A stretch of DNA of 64,000 bases, taken from contig JAURVB010012425.1 in assembly GCA_033002965.1 (NCBI GenBank), positions 62,001-126,000 of the forward strand. The letters run 5' to 3'. Positions within the stretch are counted from its first letter, which is position 1; each line of letters starts with the position of its first letter. The translations under genes were made by a program, and so were the position numbers. Positions 49,897 through 61,559 of the stretch are shown piece after piece. The stretch comes from Piper betle. Lineage: Eukaryota; Streptophyta; Magnoliopsida; Piperales; Piperaceae. The notes beneath the pieces were generated by a model. The model did not search any database, was not told the DNA's origin, and saw nothing but the letters and a program-made list of their open reading frames with translations.

Positions 49897-50811
49897 TGTA
49901 AAACCCACGATTCGAGTTAGGGTTTTATATTCAGAACCGGTCGGGTCGACCGTTATTTTTTCGAGTTGAGTCAGTTTCAGGACACGTGTACCGAGCCGAC
50001 GCCGGTCGCGTGTATGAGTTATGAGGGTCATGCGTACCCAAGTATATGATGATAACGTCATGAACACAGCAGAACAGAATGAGTTATCAGAATATATGAG
50101 AGTATGCCAGTGATTTTTTTTATTTTTATATATAGTGGATCGTAGAATTAGTTTTAGGCCGTTTACCGCGTTAGGACGCGTTACGGGCATTTTGGGTGGG
50201 TTGATAGTTCTAGAGCATATCATTATGATTTTTGGTGTTGTTTGATTTTATGGGATTTTTCCCAAATTTTTGGAATTTTTACGACTTAAATATTATTTTG
50301 ACACGAGTCGGAGATGAGTCAAGTAATATTTACGACCTTGCCACCACACACCCCGCGCCTTTCTTTCTTCCCCAAACCAAACCCTCGCCCGCGCCGCCCC
50401 TGTTCGCGCGCCACCGCCGCCACTGCCGACGCCGCCCAGCCGCCGATCGCCGCCCCTAGCTCCGCCACGACGTTGCCATGCCGCCCCGACCAGCCCCAGC
50501 CACTGCCAGGCCGCCGCGACGTCGGAATCGGCTCGCCCATAATTGCTCTTTTAGGGGAGACCCTGTTAGTTTTACTTCAGAATTTTCATCGATTTTGCTC
50601 GTAATTGTGATGGTGTGAAATTTAATTTGCATGTCATTCATGTAGTACCATGTTAGGATTTTGTACATGCATTCATTCATGACAGATCGTATCTTCATCT
50701 TAAGACGCCGAGATTAGATCCGCACGAGTTAGGTTCGCGTTAGCCGACCTAACCGGGGCCTGTAACATGCCGGTTTGGTTAACGAGTGTGAACCGGATTT
50801 AGGGTGTTACA
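49897..50811 (+). repeat. 3' LTR with 2-kb internal deletion, 915 bp
   Basis: The first about 640 bp match the 5' LTR up to GGCTCGCC (44178 in the 5' LTR). The sequence then jumps to CATAATTGC, which matches 46231 onward, so about 2.06 kb is missing. The junction shows GCC shared by both sides. The GC-rich repeat block is cut and the TATA region is lost. It ends AGGGTGTTACA and is followed by the CTTAC target duplication. Confidence 0.9.
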
Positions 50812-50816
50812 CTTAC

Positions 50817-51925
50817 ATATAGGTTAATGTGAAAATCTTATTTTTTTAAACTAGTTTTTGCTTAAATTAAGAGAGACATATAAAATGATTCGGATAGTAT
50901 GATGTATAAGGGGGAAAATTATGAGTTTATCCCACATCAAATTTCGGATATTGCATATAAGGGGGAGAATTATTGGGTTTATCCCACATCAAGTTTCGGA
51001 GGTTGCATATAAACTAATCGAAAAACCTTACTCCTTAAATTAATTTTGGATTAATAGAGGCTTAATTCAGTAAAACGTGGGGGGTTAATTTTGAACACAT
51101 AGTTATCCAATCTATAACTCCTTCGTTGTCTTTCTCCTCTTCATCCTCATTTGTCATGTCAGTGTAATCAAAATAATTTTTTACCGTGCTGCAAACAAAA
51201 TGCCGACCTGCCGCATGCATGTTTCGCCCTTTTTTTGCTTCTTACTATTACCGTTTCGTTGTTGAATCTAGGGTTTATTTGACTGCCATTTGATTATTAG
51301 AAATTTTTAGAAGTTGCAGGCCGAGAAATAAACTTATCTTTGAGAAGCTCAATGTCGATGACGGTGCTGTTGTTGCTGAGGTATCCAGAACCCACCGAGA
51401 TTTTGATTCTTTTTTTCTTCTTTTTTTGGTTCTTGGTGCTGTAGTCAATATTTTCAATGAATTGAAGAGGGAAATGATAAGCAAGATGATGGAGACAATG
51501 ATATGATAAATATGTCCTGTGATTAAATGATTTCAATGCCTGGTAACATCTAAATATACTGTGTTGGAAGTTTTTATGACCTGGTTCTGTGCTGTTGTAC
51601 CATAAAATAACATTGAATTTCAGGCTCATATTATGTATGCCTGTATGAGTCTGTTTTATGGTTGCAAAACTCAGAATCATAATCAGAATCTGTTTTCAAA
51701 GGAGTCGGAATCAGTCTAAATAGGACAGAAATCGGTTCAGTTGAATCGGCCTGAATCGGTCTTATACAAAAATTTTAACTTAATTAAAATTAGTGGGTTA
51801 TTAGTATAGAATATATTATTTTGATGTAATTTTCATGTTATAATATGTATTATATTTTATGATATTTTTTGGATTTTTTAAAAATTATTTGGAGTTAGTT
51901 ATTATTTTTGACTCGAGTTGGAGTC
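50817..51925. other. Intergenic DNA with a short LTR-like tandem repeat
   Basis: Two 51-bp units at 50905-50955 and 50956-51010 share TATAAGGGGGA then TTTATCCCACATCAA then TTTCGGA. This resembles the start of some plant copia LTRs, but no second LTR is present. The rest is AT-rich without a credible gene; the open frame at 51297-51680 lacks recognisable motifs. Confidence 0.45.
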
Positions 51926-51929
51926 TAGT

Positions 51930-52345
51930 CAACTTTTAATGCCACTTATATTTCATCCATTGTTCTCCCCTGCTACCCCGTCCCGCCGCCGCCGCCCTTG
52001 CAGCCCTGTCGCCCCCTCGCCCCTATCCTGCCCCGTCGCCGCCCTCGCCCCCCTCCCCGCCTTCTGCCTTGCCTCGCTGCCCGGCCCTGCCTCCGCCTCG
52101 CCACCCCGTCGCCTCCCTCGCCGCCCCATCCCACGCGGCCATTGCCCGCCCCCCCCCCGATCGCCCGCCGCCGGCCGAAATTGGCTTATTCGAGCCAATT
52201 CTAGAATCAGTTAGAATCAGGTGAAATCGGCTCGAATCGGCCGATTCGAGCATAGCCGATTCACGTTATTTTTAAATTAGATTGCCGCCGATCCCATTTA
52301 GATTGGCCGATTCCGAGTAGATTCGGCTGAGTTATACGTTTGTGG
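51930..52345 (+). repeat. GC-rich dispersed repeat, copy 2
   Basis: This corresponds to 42600-42950: a CCGCCGCC/CTCGCC stretch, then GGTGAAATCGGCTC, AATCGGCCGATTCGAGC and CACGTTATTTTTAAATT. Upstream (51900-51935) TTTTTGACTCGAGTTGGAGTC resembles a segment of the LTR family here (43930-43965), so the repeat may be a distant relative of that LTR. Confidence 0.55.
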
Positions 52346-52349
52346 CCTA

Positions 52350-53410
52350 TTTGGCTATGTCCAAATATCACATGAAAGAAATGAACTAATGATGGAAAGA
52401 ATTAGAGTATGATAAATAAGAGTTGAACTACTTTTCTGAGCCATATATTTTTCTTATATCTACTAACAGAAGGTTAGAATATTTTTTTCTCCAGGTCAAA
52501 TTTGGTTCAATTATATGGACTGTAATAATTACATAATAATTTTCTTAACAATCTTGTGAATGAACTGCCTGTGGGAAGTATTATAATGCAATTAGTACAG
52601 ATTATGAATAATAATTTGTGTCATATGAAAGTAGTTATTATTTGGAAAAAATTGATAGACTTTATTTAGTGATATTTATTTGAGAGTAATTAGCAAAAAA
52701 AATATTTTTATTTTTATCTATTAATTATAGTATTATTTACTTTAAAAAATATATTAATAAAAAAATATTTATAAACAACAGTTTACTTAATGATACAACA
52801 ATTAATTAGTTTATTTAATTATATAAATTATATATTGCATAAGTTATTTATACAATAACAACTATTATATCATGTTTTCATCAGGGCAATGTTTACTATA
52901 TAGTGAGCTAAAATTTTTTTTTTGTTTCAACTCGAGTTTATTTTACTTGTTTAACAATTTACATATACAAGAGAGTTGAATTTAGAGCTTTGAAGAAAAT
53001 GATCTAATTTGTGAGTTTTCTTATTACAATTCTTTTTCAGACAAAATTTTATTAATTTTATTTTAAAACTGTAGCGCTGATGTGAATTGAAATTGACTTT
53101 ATTCCAATGCATACACCGAGTCAAGCCCAAGTCCCTAGTTTCTAAACTATGATATATATTATTATTTTCTCAATTGAGGCTTGTAATTCTACAATAATTG
53201 GGTAGCAAAAGTCTGGATATGGGACTAAATATATTGCCAAACCTCATTAATTCTACATGTTTCCACCATCTTTTATTTTATCTTACAATTAAATGATTCT
53301 ATTTTTGAAGTCAAGAGAACTTTTGAGCCTCCCAATCCGAAATATACAAACATAGGGGAGACCCCTCAATTTATTAAATTCATATCACACGACACATGAC
53401 TGGACACCCG
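52350..53410. other. AT-rich intergenic DNA
   Basis: Stops occur densely in all frames; no gene or recognisable element is seen. Confidence 0.55.
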
Positions 53411-53411
53411 G

Positions 53412-53545
53412 CTTAAGCGACGTCGTGCATCCCCACCGTAGATGGACAACTGTGGATGATGGATCAGGGCATCGCCACACACCCCACTTAAGCGACGCCG
53501 TGCATCCCCACCGTCAATGACCGATTGGGGCATCCCCGTAGGGTG
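53412..53545. repeat. Two-unit tandem repeat, 75-bp period
   Basis: CTTAAGCGACGTCGTGCATC at 53412 recurs with one change at 53487, followed in both by CCCCACCGT and later GGGCATC. Only two units are present. It lies about 170 bases beyond the stop codon of the NLR gene. Confidence 0.7.
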
Positions 53546-53716
53546 TTTGCTCCCCAGCGTCACCAAAACCCACTCACTTCGTTACACATTGTTACATGCA
53601 TGTTTCTTCTCATATATGCAATGTATGAAACCATGGGGATGATGGTTTAAAAATCCAAATATTTAAAAGACTTGAAGAACAATGAAAAAAAAGGTAGGTG
53701 AGGAAAAATTCCAGAC

Positions 53717-56359
53717 TCAACCCTCCATTTTCTCCCACCATCTCTTACCTCCAATTATCTGCCTTATGGTCTTTTCATTGAGCATGCCTTTTGGAATCAT
53801 TTTCAACCTTCTGCAGTTAGAAAGATGCAGTGTTTTCAGTGAAGGGAATGATGCACCATCACTGCATATGTATGATAACTTCGGCAAAGAATACAATTTG
53901 AGACTTCTCAACTTGGGTAGGGAGATTGGCCCTTCTTGAGCTTCTTCACTTTTGGTGATCACTTCTTCCATCACTTCAATGCTGTGTATCTCAAGATTTT
54001 CAATGTTTTGCAGGTGTTTGATCCAAGTGACACTCTTTACCATGCAGAAAGATAACTCCAAGCTACGAATGCTCGAAATCCATTGCTTGGGCAATTCGAT
54101 TCGATTTAATCGGTAATTTCGCGTAATTTGGAGTTTCTCTAAGGAAGAATATTTGGGTCCGTCATAATTATCCGAAACTCGAACCACTTCCAGTAGATCA
54201 CATTTTGTGATCCACAAGTCTTTCAGTCTAGCCATTGCACCAAAAGTGTTCGAAGAAATTTCCAGGATGTTCAGATCATTGCAACTCTCCATGTACAGGT
54301 AAGCAATGAGGCCAACTAGCCTATGGGACTCAGCAAGCATCTTTAGAGATGAGTAGTACAAAATGCTTATTCCAAGATCATTCAGAAATTGCAAGCTTTC
54401 AAGTTCCTGAATATATAGTGTATTTGGTTCTTTCTCATTCAGAAAACAGCCAGCACAATGCATATCCAGCACCAGCAAATCAGAGAGGTGGAGAAAAAGA
54501 CCAGCACTTGCTGTTCTGATCAATGTCCTTCTTAGAGCAAGATAGAGAAGTTTTCTTAGATATTTAATCTCAATGGGCAAGGTTGTGAGCTTGGTGTTGG
54601 ATAAGTTGAGATACCTAAGCTCCAGTAATCTCCCAATGGAAGCTGGAAGGTCAGTGAGGCCAGTGTGTGAAAGATCTAGGACTCTAAGAACATGAATGAA
54701 ATGGAAAAAGTCAGCAGAAAAATGGCTCAATTTTTTGTTTCCTTGAAGCAACAATGAGACAAGGATGGGACAATACGGGTCTCCTGATAGTTGATCTATT
54801 TCATTTCCCACTAGTGAAATCCTCTCTGCTTCCTTCCATCTTTCTTCTTCAGGTGCCTTATTCAAATTCATTCTTCCTTCCACTATCATCTTGTTCTTTT
54901 TCTTCCCAAAATCAGATGCAATCCATTGTCCCATTTTTCTGATAACCACTTGCATTACAACCTCTTCCTCATTTTCATCACGTTGTAACAAGGCCACATC
55001 CTTGAGATGTGTGATTGCTTCACAACCAACCATTAGAGCTTCATCCATGGTTGATATCTGACTTCCTAATAACCCCTCTCCAATCCAATACCCAACAAGT
55101 TGTTTTATGGAAATACAATGGTGTTCAGGAAACAAGGAACAATACAAGAAGCATTGTCTTATAATGTCATTTGGAAGGTGGTCATAACCAAATTTTAAAA
55201 GAGTCAGCAAATGTTTTGCCATACCTGGATTGGAAGATACTGGTGGTGGCAAACCTCTTAGCATTGCTAAAGCTTCATCCCACTCTTTGACTTTCTCGCG
55301 GCTGGCCATGGTGCGGCCAATTACAGCGATTGCAAGTGGTAGTCCGCGACATTCTTTGGCAATTGCGCCGGCAAGGCCTGGTATGTCAGGATGAGAGTTG
55401 AGAGCCTTCTCACCAACATTGTGCCTGAAGAGGTCCCACGCCTCTTTTGGTTCCAAGGCCGCAATCTCAATCTTCCAAGCATCCATTTCTTCACATACAG
55501 CTTCTGACTCTGTGGTAAATATGACTTTTGATTGATTATGCTCATTGGGGATGGGAACTCCTATTTTGCTTAGATCAATACTGTTTGTCAAATCATCCAG
55601 GAACAATGCAAATCTGTTGGCCACCAAAGCTTTGAATATTGCCTCCTGTTCTTTTAGGTGGTCCTCAAGAGAAGGTAGCAACAACTTGGCAGCAATTTCA
55701 TTCTGAATGTTGATGAGATTAACAGCCTCAGGTATGGACACCCATATCACAATGTTGTAAGCATGGATTCCATCGAAATCATTCCAAATTCTTCTCAGCA
55801 AACATGTTTTTCCCACCCCATTTCTACCATGAATCCCCACAATTCCAACATTGTCATCTCTAATTATGCTTTGCATCTTTCTGTAAGCATCATTATGCAC
55901 TACAACTTTATCAGGCGGCATCATTCCTACAATATCGTTATGAACAGGGTCTGCAACAGTTTTCAACTTTTCACCTTGCTGTATCAAGTTTTGCACAGAC
56001 CTGAGAGTTTCTTCTGCCTTTCTTCCCATCTTGCATCTTTTTCTACAATTTGGGCAAAACCCACCAAGGCAAGTCATTTTTTGCTGAAAAGTTCCTGATT
56101 AAATGCTTCCACTTCAACTTTTAATTGGCTAGCCTTTTAAGCCAATTTTGAACATCAACTCTAAGTTGTAGTCCTTGGGAGTGAGCATAATCAACCCTTT
56201 GATGTATATTTTCTTCAGTATCATTCAGGATCTCTGCCACATCTGCCAACTTTTTGCATTTTCTTCTAGGTTGGCCATGTTGCCCAGGAGTTGAGAAGCT
56301 GGTTGCAACATACAGGAGATTGCACTCAGAACAGTATTCACTATGTCTGGTGAAGACAT
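53717..56359 (-). CDS. CC-NB-LRR disease-resistance protein, RPS2-like
   Basis: The open frame 56077-53717 (786 codons) holds the NB-ARC domain and leucine-rich repeats (LRR). It has P-loop GIHGRNGVGKT (81-91 counted from 56077), kinase-2 FALFLDDLTN (156-165), RNBS-B KVIFTTES, GLPL in CRGLPLAIAVIG (243-254) and RNBS-D FLYCSLFPEHH (310-320). The MHD position reads MQV (375-377). LRRs run from about 440. The ATG at 56077 is probably not the start. Upstream, MSSPDIVNTVLSAISCMLQP starts at 56359 and continues through three frames (LADVAEILNDTEENIHQRVD, then LKVEVEAFNQELFSKK), forming the expected coiled-coil domain. The breaks are at the five-T run 56251-56255, at 56124-56134 and at the six-T run 56077-56082, each fitting one missing base. 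Such intracellular receptors detect pathogen effectors at membranes or in the cytosol. Kinase-2 and MHD deviate from consensus, so function is uncertain. The gene has no intron, as is usual for this group. Confidence 0.87.
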
Positions 56360-57523
56360 TTTTCGTGTTTGCAAAAGTAGGAGGAAAAAACTATTTGATG
56401 GAAGAAAATAATAAAGTAGCTGGGTATGAAACACCTTAGCTGAAAGGCTATGGTATAATAAACTGTGGAAGTAAGTGGAAGAGGCAAACAGGAGCAGGAA
56501 GGGGCTTAGGCTAGCTGAAATGATTGAATGAAAGAAATATTTTGAGAACAAGGAAGAATTCAAGAAAGTTTTTTTGTAGAAGAAAGATCACAAAAAACAA
56601 TAAAATAGCTGGGCATGCATGGAGCTAAAAGGCAAGTATTGTATATTATATTTGTGACAGTAAGGAGGGAAACAGTAGTCAGATCAAACATATATCATTG
56701 GCGGTTAATTGGTTGCAAAGAAAGAATCAATGAAAACATTGCAAAGATCCAGTAGCTCAGGTCTTTTAATTTTTAAACAGCATTGCTATTGCGTCATGTA
56801 GACTGTAGAATATGAACTGATGCCTTTTCTTTGGTCACAAGGATACTGATAAGAGTGGTTAGAATCCAAGTATATGATACATTGAGTGTTGAGACAAAAG
56901 ACACCTTTGTCAGGGGAAGTATTGTTCTTTGTACAGTAGCACGCAGCTTTTGGCTTTGAGTAAAAGGATAAGATCTTGGTAAGCATCACAACCTTGCTCA
57001 ATAAGACAGGCATATATCCTGCTCTCCATTTAATTTGAGCAGTAATTAAAATGATCCAATGCCCATATCACAATTCTGATAATCTGGCAATTACCTTGGG
57101 AATACAGTTAAGTTTGTGTCTGATGTCATTAAAGTTCTTGGGTATGCATTCTTATGCTTCTTTCTTTCCCAAAGAGGGCATAAAGCATTCCCTCTAATTC
57201 ATAGCTAGAACATGAGTTAAATGCTAGAAGATATATAGAAGCAATTATAGAACTGAGAGCATAAAAATAATCCTTTAGCAATCAAGAATGCCAATGAAAC
57301 ACGAAAAAAATCAAGAAAACAGCAAAGTGAAAGTACATTAAGCTTCAACTCACTATTTATTTCAGGAGAGCAACATGTTTTTTCTCGGACGGATATGAAA
57401 TTTTCGTGCCCATAACAAGAAAGGAAGCAGCTATAGTACCTGTAAGACGCTACAACTCATCGACAAATTTATAATACATCAACAATCAAATGAGGCACCT
57501 TAACAATGCAAATGGCTGTTTTT
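56360..57523. other. Intergenic DNA between the NLR and V-ATPase d genes
   Basis: No gene is supported. The left part should hold the NLR promoter and the right part (about 57360-57523) the 3' UTR of the V-ATPase d gene. Confidence 0.5.
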
Positions 57524-60500
57524 TTAGAAGATGAAGACAACACTATCATGGACCCTGGATTTCTGGTTCTGAGCTACACACTCAGAGATCCACATCAAAT
57601 TCCGAATCTCCTGCTCTCTTAGTTTCATGTATGCAAAAAATACACCATAGTGGAACTGCGGATTGAATGGCAGAGAGTCAAGAGGGGAAAAGTTCCATGA
57701 GAATTTTGAAATAGGAGGAATTCAGGACAAAGTAGTTGAAATGCATGTTTATAAAATTATGTGAATGCACATGTTTGCACACCTGCTGTTCAAAAGCCAA
57801 GCAGAGCCTTTTGACCTCTTCTTCATAGAATGCCTTATCCAGCAATTGTGTCTCGCCGTACGACATCTTGGCAAAAATATGCTGATATGGGGGATACTTC
57901 TCCATGACACCACGAACCTGTGAACCAAGGACACCTTAGAAAATCACAAGATGATAAACCGTCTGCTAGAACTTCTTCAAAGATAGGCCAGCATTGCACA
58001 AACAGCATTTGACTGCTGATATCAAGCAAGTTCATATGAAATAAGCAGAAAACCTAATGGTGTGACCAATCACGCACGATTAGCAAGAATAGATACAAAA
58101 AAGACGGAGCAGATTGAATCTGTGCACTCCTTCAATAAAAACAGTGGCAACAAGTGCGCCAGGTTAGAAATGATCAGTGATCAAGTGAAAGGACAAATTC
58201 TGAGTCCTCAAATTTGATTGTTGATGTTGATGATATGAGGATGCGAATGTACTTTTGCATGATGGAAGATAACATGAATCACAAGTCACAGATACAGCAA
58301 AAGTCAGTGACCTGATAACCATTACCTGATCAACGTCTTCACATACAGAAAGTTCTTCATGACCATAGGGGTACCTGTGAAGATATAAACTTAAATATGT
58401 TTGCTTAAAATGATTCAAGCAAGGTAACATAGCTGATTTTATACTGAATCCAGGCAACTTACAGCAATCCAAAATTTGAATATAACTTCTTTCGATCCTC
58501 TCTTGTTAGCTCAGTGCCAATACTACATGGCCACGATAAAAATGTCATAAGGTGACACATGAAAGGCATTGGCATTCTTGCATTTGTACTTCTACTCATA
58601 AGCGCTCAAACAAACAAGAAACAATAACAACACCAAGATCATGCACCTGTTGATAGTAATATTGACTGCCCTCCTATCAGCTTCAAAGGCAAGGATATCA
58701 GACATAATTTCTGCAGTAGCACCACCTAGTTTCTGATAACGAAAATAAAAAGGACAAAAATGTATCATGCACGCTAAAAAAAGAGCAAATATGCATCAAC
58801 AATCACATATATACCTGGCAAAACCTGTAAAAGTCTTCTAAATATGCCTTATAGAGTGTATTCCTCATAATCTCAATGTTCATGTCATCCAAGTCCTACA
58901 AAACATAAAAGCTCTGTATAAGGTGCAAATCCAAGCACTTAAATAAGTCTGTATAGAAGAAGAACCATATGCATTAGACTAAAAATACCACATAACAATC
59001 CAAATAAGTAGATAGTCTTAATCCAGGTCAAATTTTCTAGCTCAAGAAACTACTACCATATTACCGAATAAATGTGCACTAAATAAAAGAAAACAAGTGG
59101 AGTATGTACCTCTGATGTAATACATTCTGAGAAATAAGGGGCCAACGGTGTGTCAACTAGGACTAATCTGTAGAGCTCTCGCATGTTCTGAGCCACTGCA
59201 AGAGTAGCAATGCTGAGGGAGAAAAAAAAAGAAAGTTATAATCATGTCCATGACAGTCAACCACACAAGTTCAAACTGAACAATACCTGTCAAACATCCC
59301 CAAAGGATGGCATTTCTCTAGAAGTTCTTGGACATCTCTTTCATGCAAGGTACCCGTGACAATAAGAACAACGTTGTCAATCATGTGACCATATCTGAAA
59401 AAATTTAAAAAAAAAATTTATTGCCGTTTCTACAATATGATACAAAAGTTTTACGTAAGAGAATAGCTGTAAGAAAGACACATACGTGATATACTCAAGG
59501 AATGTAGATAGAGGCTCCGTTGCTTGACATAACATATGCTTATAATCATCAACCAACTTAAGAGTGCACTTCTCCACGATGGTTGTAGTATGCAATGGTG
59601 AGGGCTCTGGAAGAATTCCCACCATGACACTGGTTAAATACAATTATGTCCAAACATACAGCATTGGACACCCAATATATTGAATGTTAACATTAAATTA
59701 CCTAAAAAGGTCCAACCAATTACAAAATGGAACTCACAACTTTGCACGATAAACTCAATCTAAAAAGTGAATAAATAAAAAATTGAGGGATTGTGAACAC
59801 TAAAAAGTAAAGTTCATTAATAAAAGGCTACTTCAAAAACACGCCAACACTGTTTTCCCCCTTTTTTAAAAGTATGATCTTCTAAGTGTAAAAGCAGAAG
59901 TTCTTTTGTCACACTGACCAATGAAAGAATGTCAAGCCTTCTACTTATGCTAAAAATCACCTAAACATTTTCCAGATCCACCGTTTGAAGCAGTCTTCTT
60001 CTACTATCATCCATCACAAAATGCACAATTAGAGACATGTTCGAAATGTTTTCTGAGCTTTAAATTCAGTAAATTCAGTTAATTCAGTTAATTTAAGCTA
60101 GTAAACTCCTTTGCAACGACTCCAAACTTAAGAAACCCCAATCATTTCCTTCCAAATCCACAAATTTAGTGCAGACACCTCTAACAAGAATAAGAATTGA
60201 CCCTTAAGCAAAAGTACATAGTTTACTCTGACATCAAGCAAGCAACAACCGATTGATACAAAATCTGCAAATTCGGCTACTTTCAATCTCCAAACTCAAC
60301 TTCTCACCCAAACCATCAGTCAACTCCACCGAAACCAACAATCAGAAACAGAAAATCAACACAACGTCAAAAGTAAATCAGAAGAGCAAATGAACATAAA
60401 ATAACCACACACACACACACACACACAAAATTCCAACGTCACATAATTGTCTCCAACATCAATAATTTCACCTCGAATCTGCAAATTCGGCAACTTTAAT

Positions 60501-61232
60501 CACACAATCTCAACACCACAACCGACCCAGCAATCAATCTCATGGAAAACACCAAAATTGACAATGAAGCACACAATTTGCTCCTAAATCACCGCCAAAT
60601 GATTTAATTCCCAAATCAGCAAATTCGCCAAGTTTAAGCTCGTAAAGTCAACCCCACAACCGCCAAAACAACCAATCCCATCAAAAAAACCCCCTCAAAA
60701 TGGACAATGAAAAACATAATTTGCTTCTAAATCACAAAAAGTTTGTTCCAAAATGAGCAAATTCGGCGAGTTTAAGCCCATAAATTCAACCGATCCATCA
60801 ATCATTTGCAAAATTTATTCATTCCTAACTGATAAAAATTTCTTCAAGAATCACACACACAACCAGCTCCTTTCATCCCAAATCAAAATAAAAAAAGCTC
60901 CCAAATCCAAATAAAAATTCGATCCCAAATCAAACAAACGACCCAACTCATTTTATCCCCAAATCAGCAAATCCACTCAATCGGTCCCATACAACAACAA
61001 AATTGTTGAAAAAACAAAATCAGAAACAGGAAAGGCCGGAGAGATGAGAACCGTTTTGGAGGTAGGGGCCGTAGTCGGTGGCGGAGAGGTGCATCTTGAC
61101 GTCGTCGAGGGACTCGCACTGGCAGAGGTTGTTGTAGTCGCCGGCGGAGAGCAGGCCCGACCGGTGCCCTCGGACAATGGCCTCCAGGTAACCGCCATGG
61201 ATGTTGAACGTCATCGCCTCGAACCCGTACAT
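57524..61232 (-). CDS. V-type proton ATPase subunit d (VHA-d)
   Basis: Ten exons: 61232-61052, 59606-59486, 59394-59287, 59212-59110, 58895-58815, 58732-58647, 58522-58463, 58374-58326, 57917-57783 and 57655-57524. They sum to 1056 nt, or 351 residues, exactly the family length, and every junction is in phase. The start [20 protein letters not shown] and the end [14 protein letters not shown] are family hallmarks, as is [20 protein letters not shown]. Subunit d is the cytosolic 'socket' that joins the central stalk to the membrane c-ring, coupling ATP hydrolysis to proton pumping into vacuole and Golgi/TGN lumens. The first exon is GC-rich and separated from the second by a 1.4-kb intron; later introns are short. 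The gene appears fully functional. Confidence 0.95.
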
Positions 61233-61360
61233 CTTCTTCTCCTTCTCCGATCGATCGATGCGGCGGCGATCGGCCGAAGACGAGGATGGCCGACGAGATG
61301 GGATCTCGGCAGGCGACACCACCACCACGGTACCTTTTAACAGACGAGTTACGGCGGCGT

Positions 61361-61396
61361 CACGGTCACGGTCACGGTCACGGTCACGGTCACGGT
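61361..61396 (-). repeat. Hexanucleotide repeat upstream of VHA-d
   Basis: CACGGT is repeated six times without error (ACCGTG on the gene strand), about 130-165 bases upstream of the VHA-d start codon, in the likely 5' UTR or core promoter. An overlapping open frame reads it as an Asp-Arg repeat (RDRDRD), but its in-frame continuation to the ATG is not part of the conserved protein. Confidence 0.85.
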
Positions 61397-61559
61397 GGGA
61401 GTCGGTGGGTCGGACATCGGACAACGTCAGGGCATTGCCATGCCGTCTAATCAACTTCGGACAAAATGTCGGTTTCTTCTTCGCGGCGTCGGTCACGATC
61501 AGACACGCGGTCATAATTCGGCCAAGATAAAATTGATTTATCGTGCTATTCAATCAGTT

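Larger units (their letters stand above)
43531..50811 (+). mobile_element. Non-autonomous LTR retrotransposon with intact target duplication
   Basis: A 7281-bp element is flanked by the direct repeat CTTAC (43526-43530 and 50812-50816). It has a 5' LTR (43531-46506), an initiator-Met primer-binding site (46511-46523), an internal region of about 3.4 kb, a polypurine tract (49884-49895) and a shortened 3' LTR (49897-50811). The sequence before the tract, GAGGACGAAATTTTTATAAG, is typical of plant Ty3/gypsy elements of the Tekay/Del kind. No gag, protease, reverse transcriptase or integrase frame was found, and the longest internal frame is about 130 codons of non-protein character. It therefore fits a large retrotransposon derivative (LARD) that needs enzymes from another element. 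Confidence 0.9.

Noticed and set aside
54754..56098. Plus-strand open frames within the NLR
   Set aside because: They are antisense shadows of the long NB-LRR coding frame.
61020..61553. N-terminal extension of V-ATPase d by about 107 residues
   Set aside because: The extension holds Asp-Arg repeats from the hexamer array, and family proteins start at MYGFEAM, giving the standard 351 residues.
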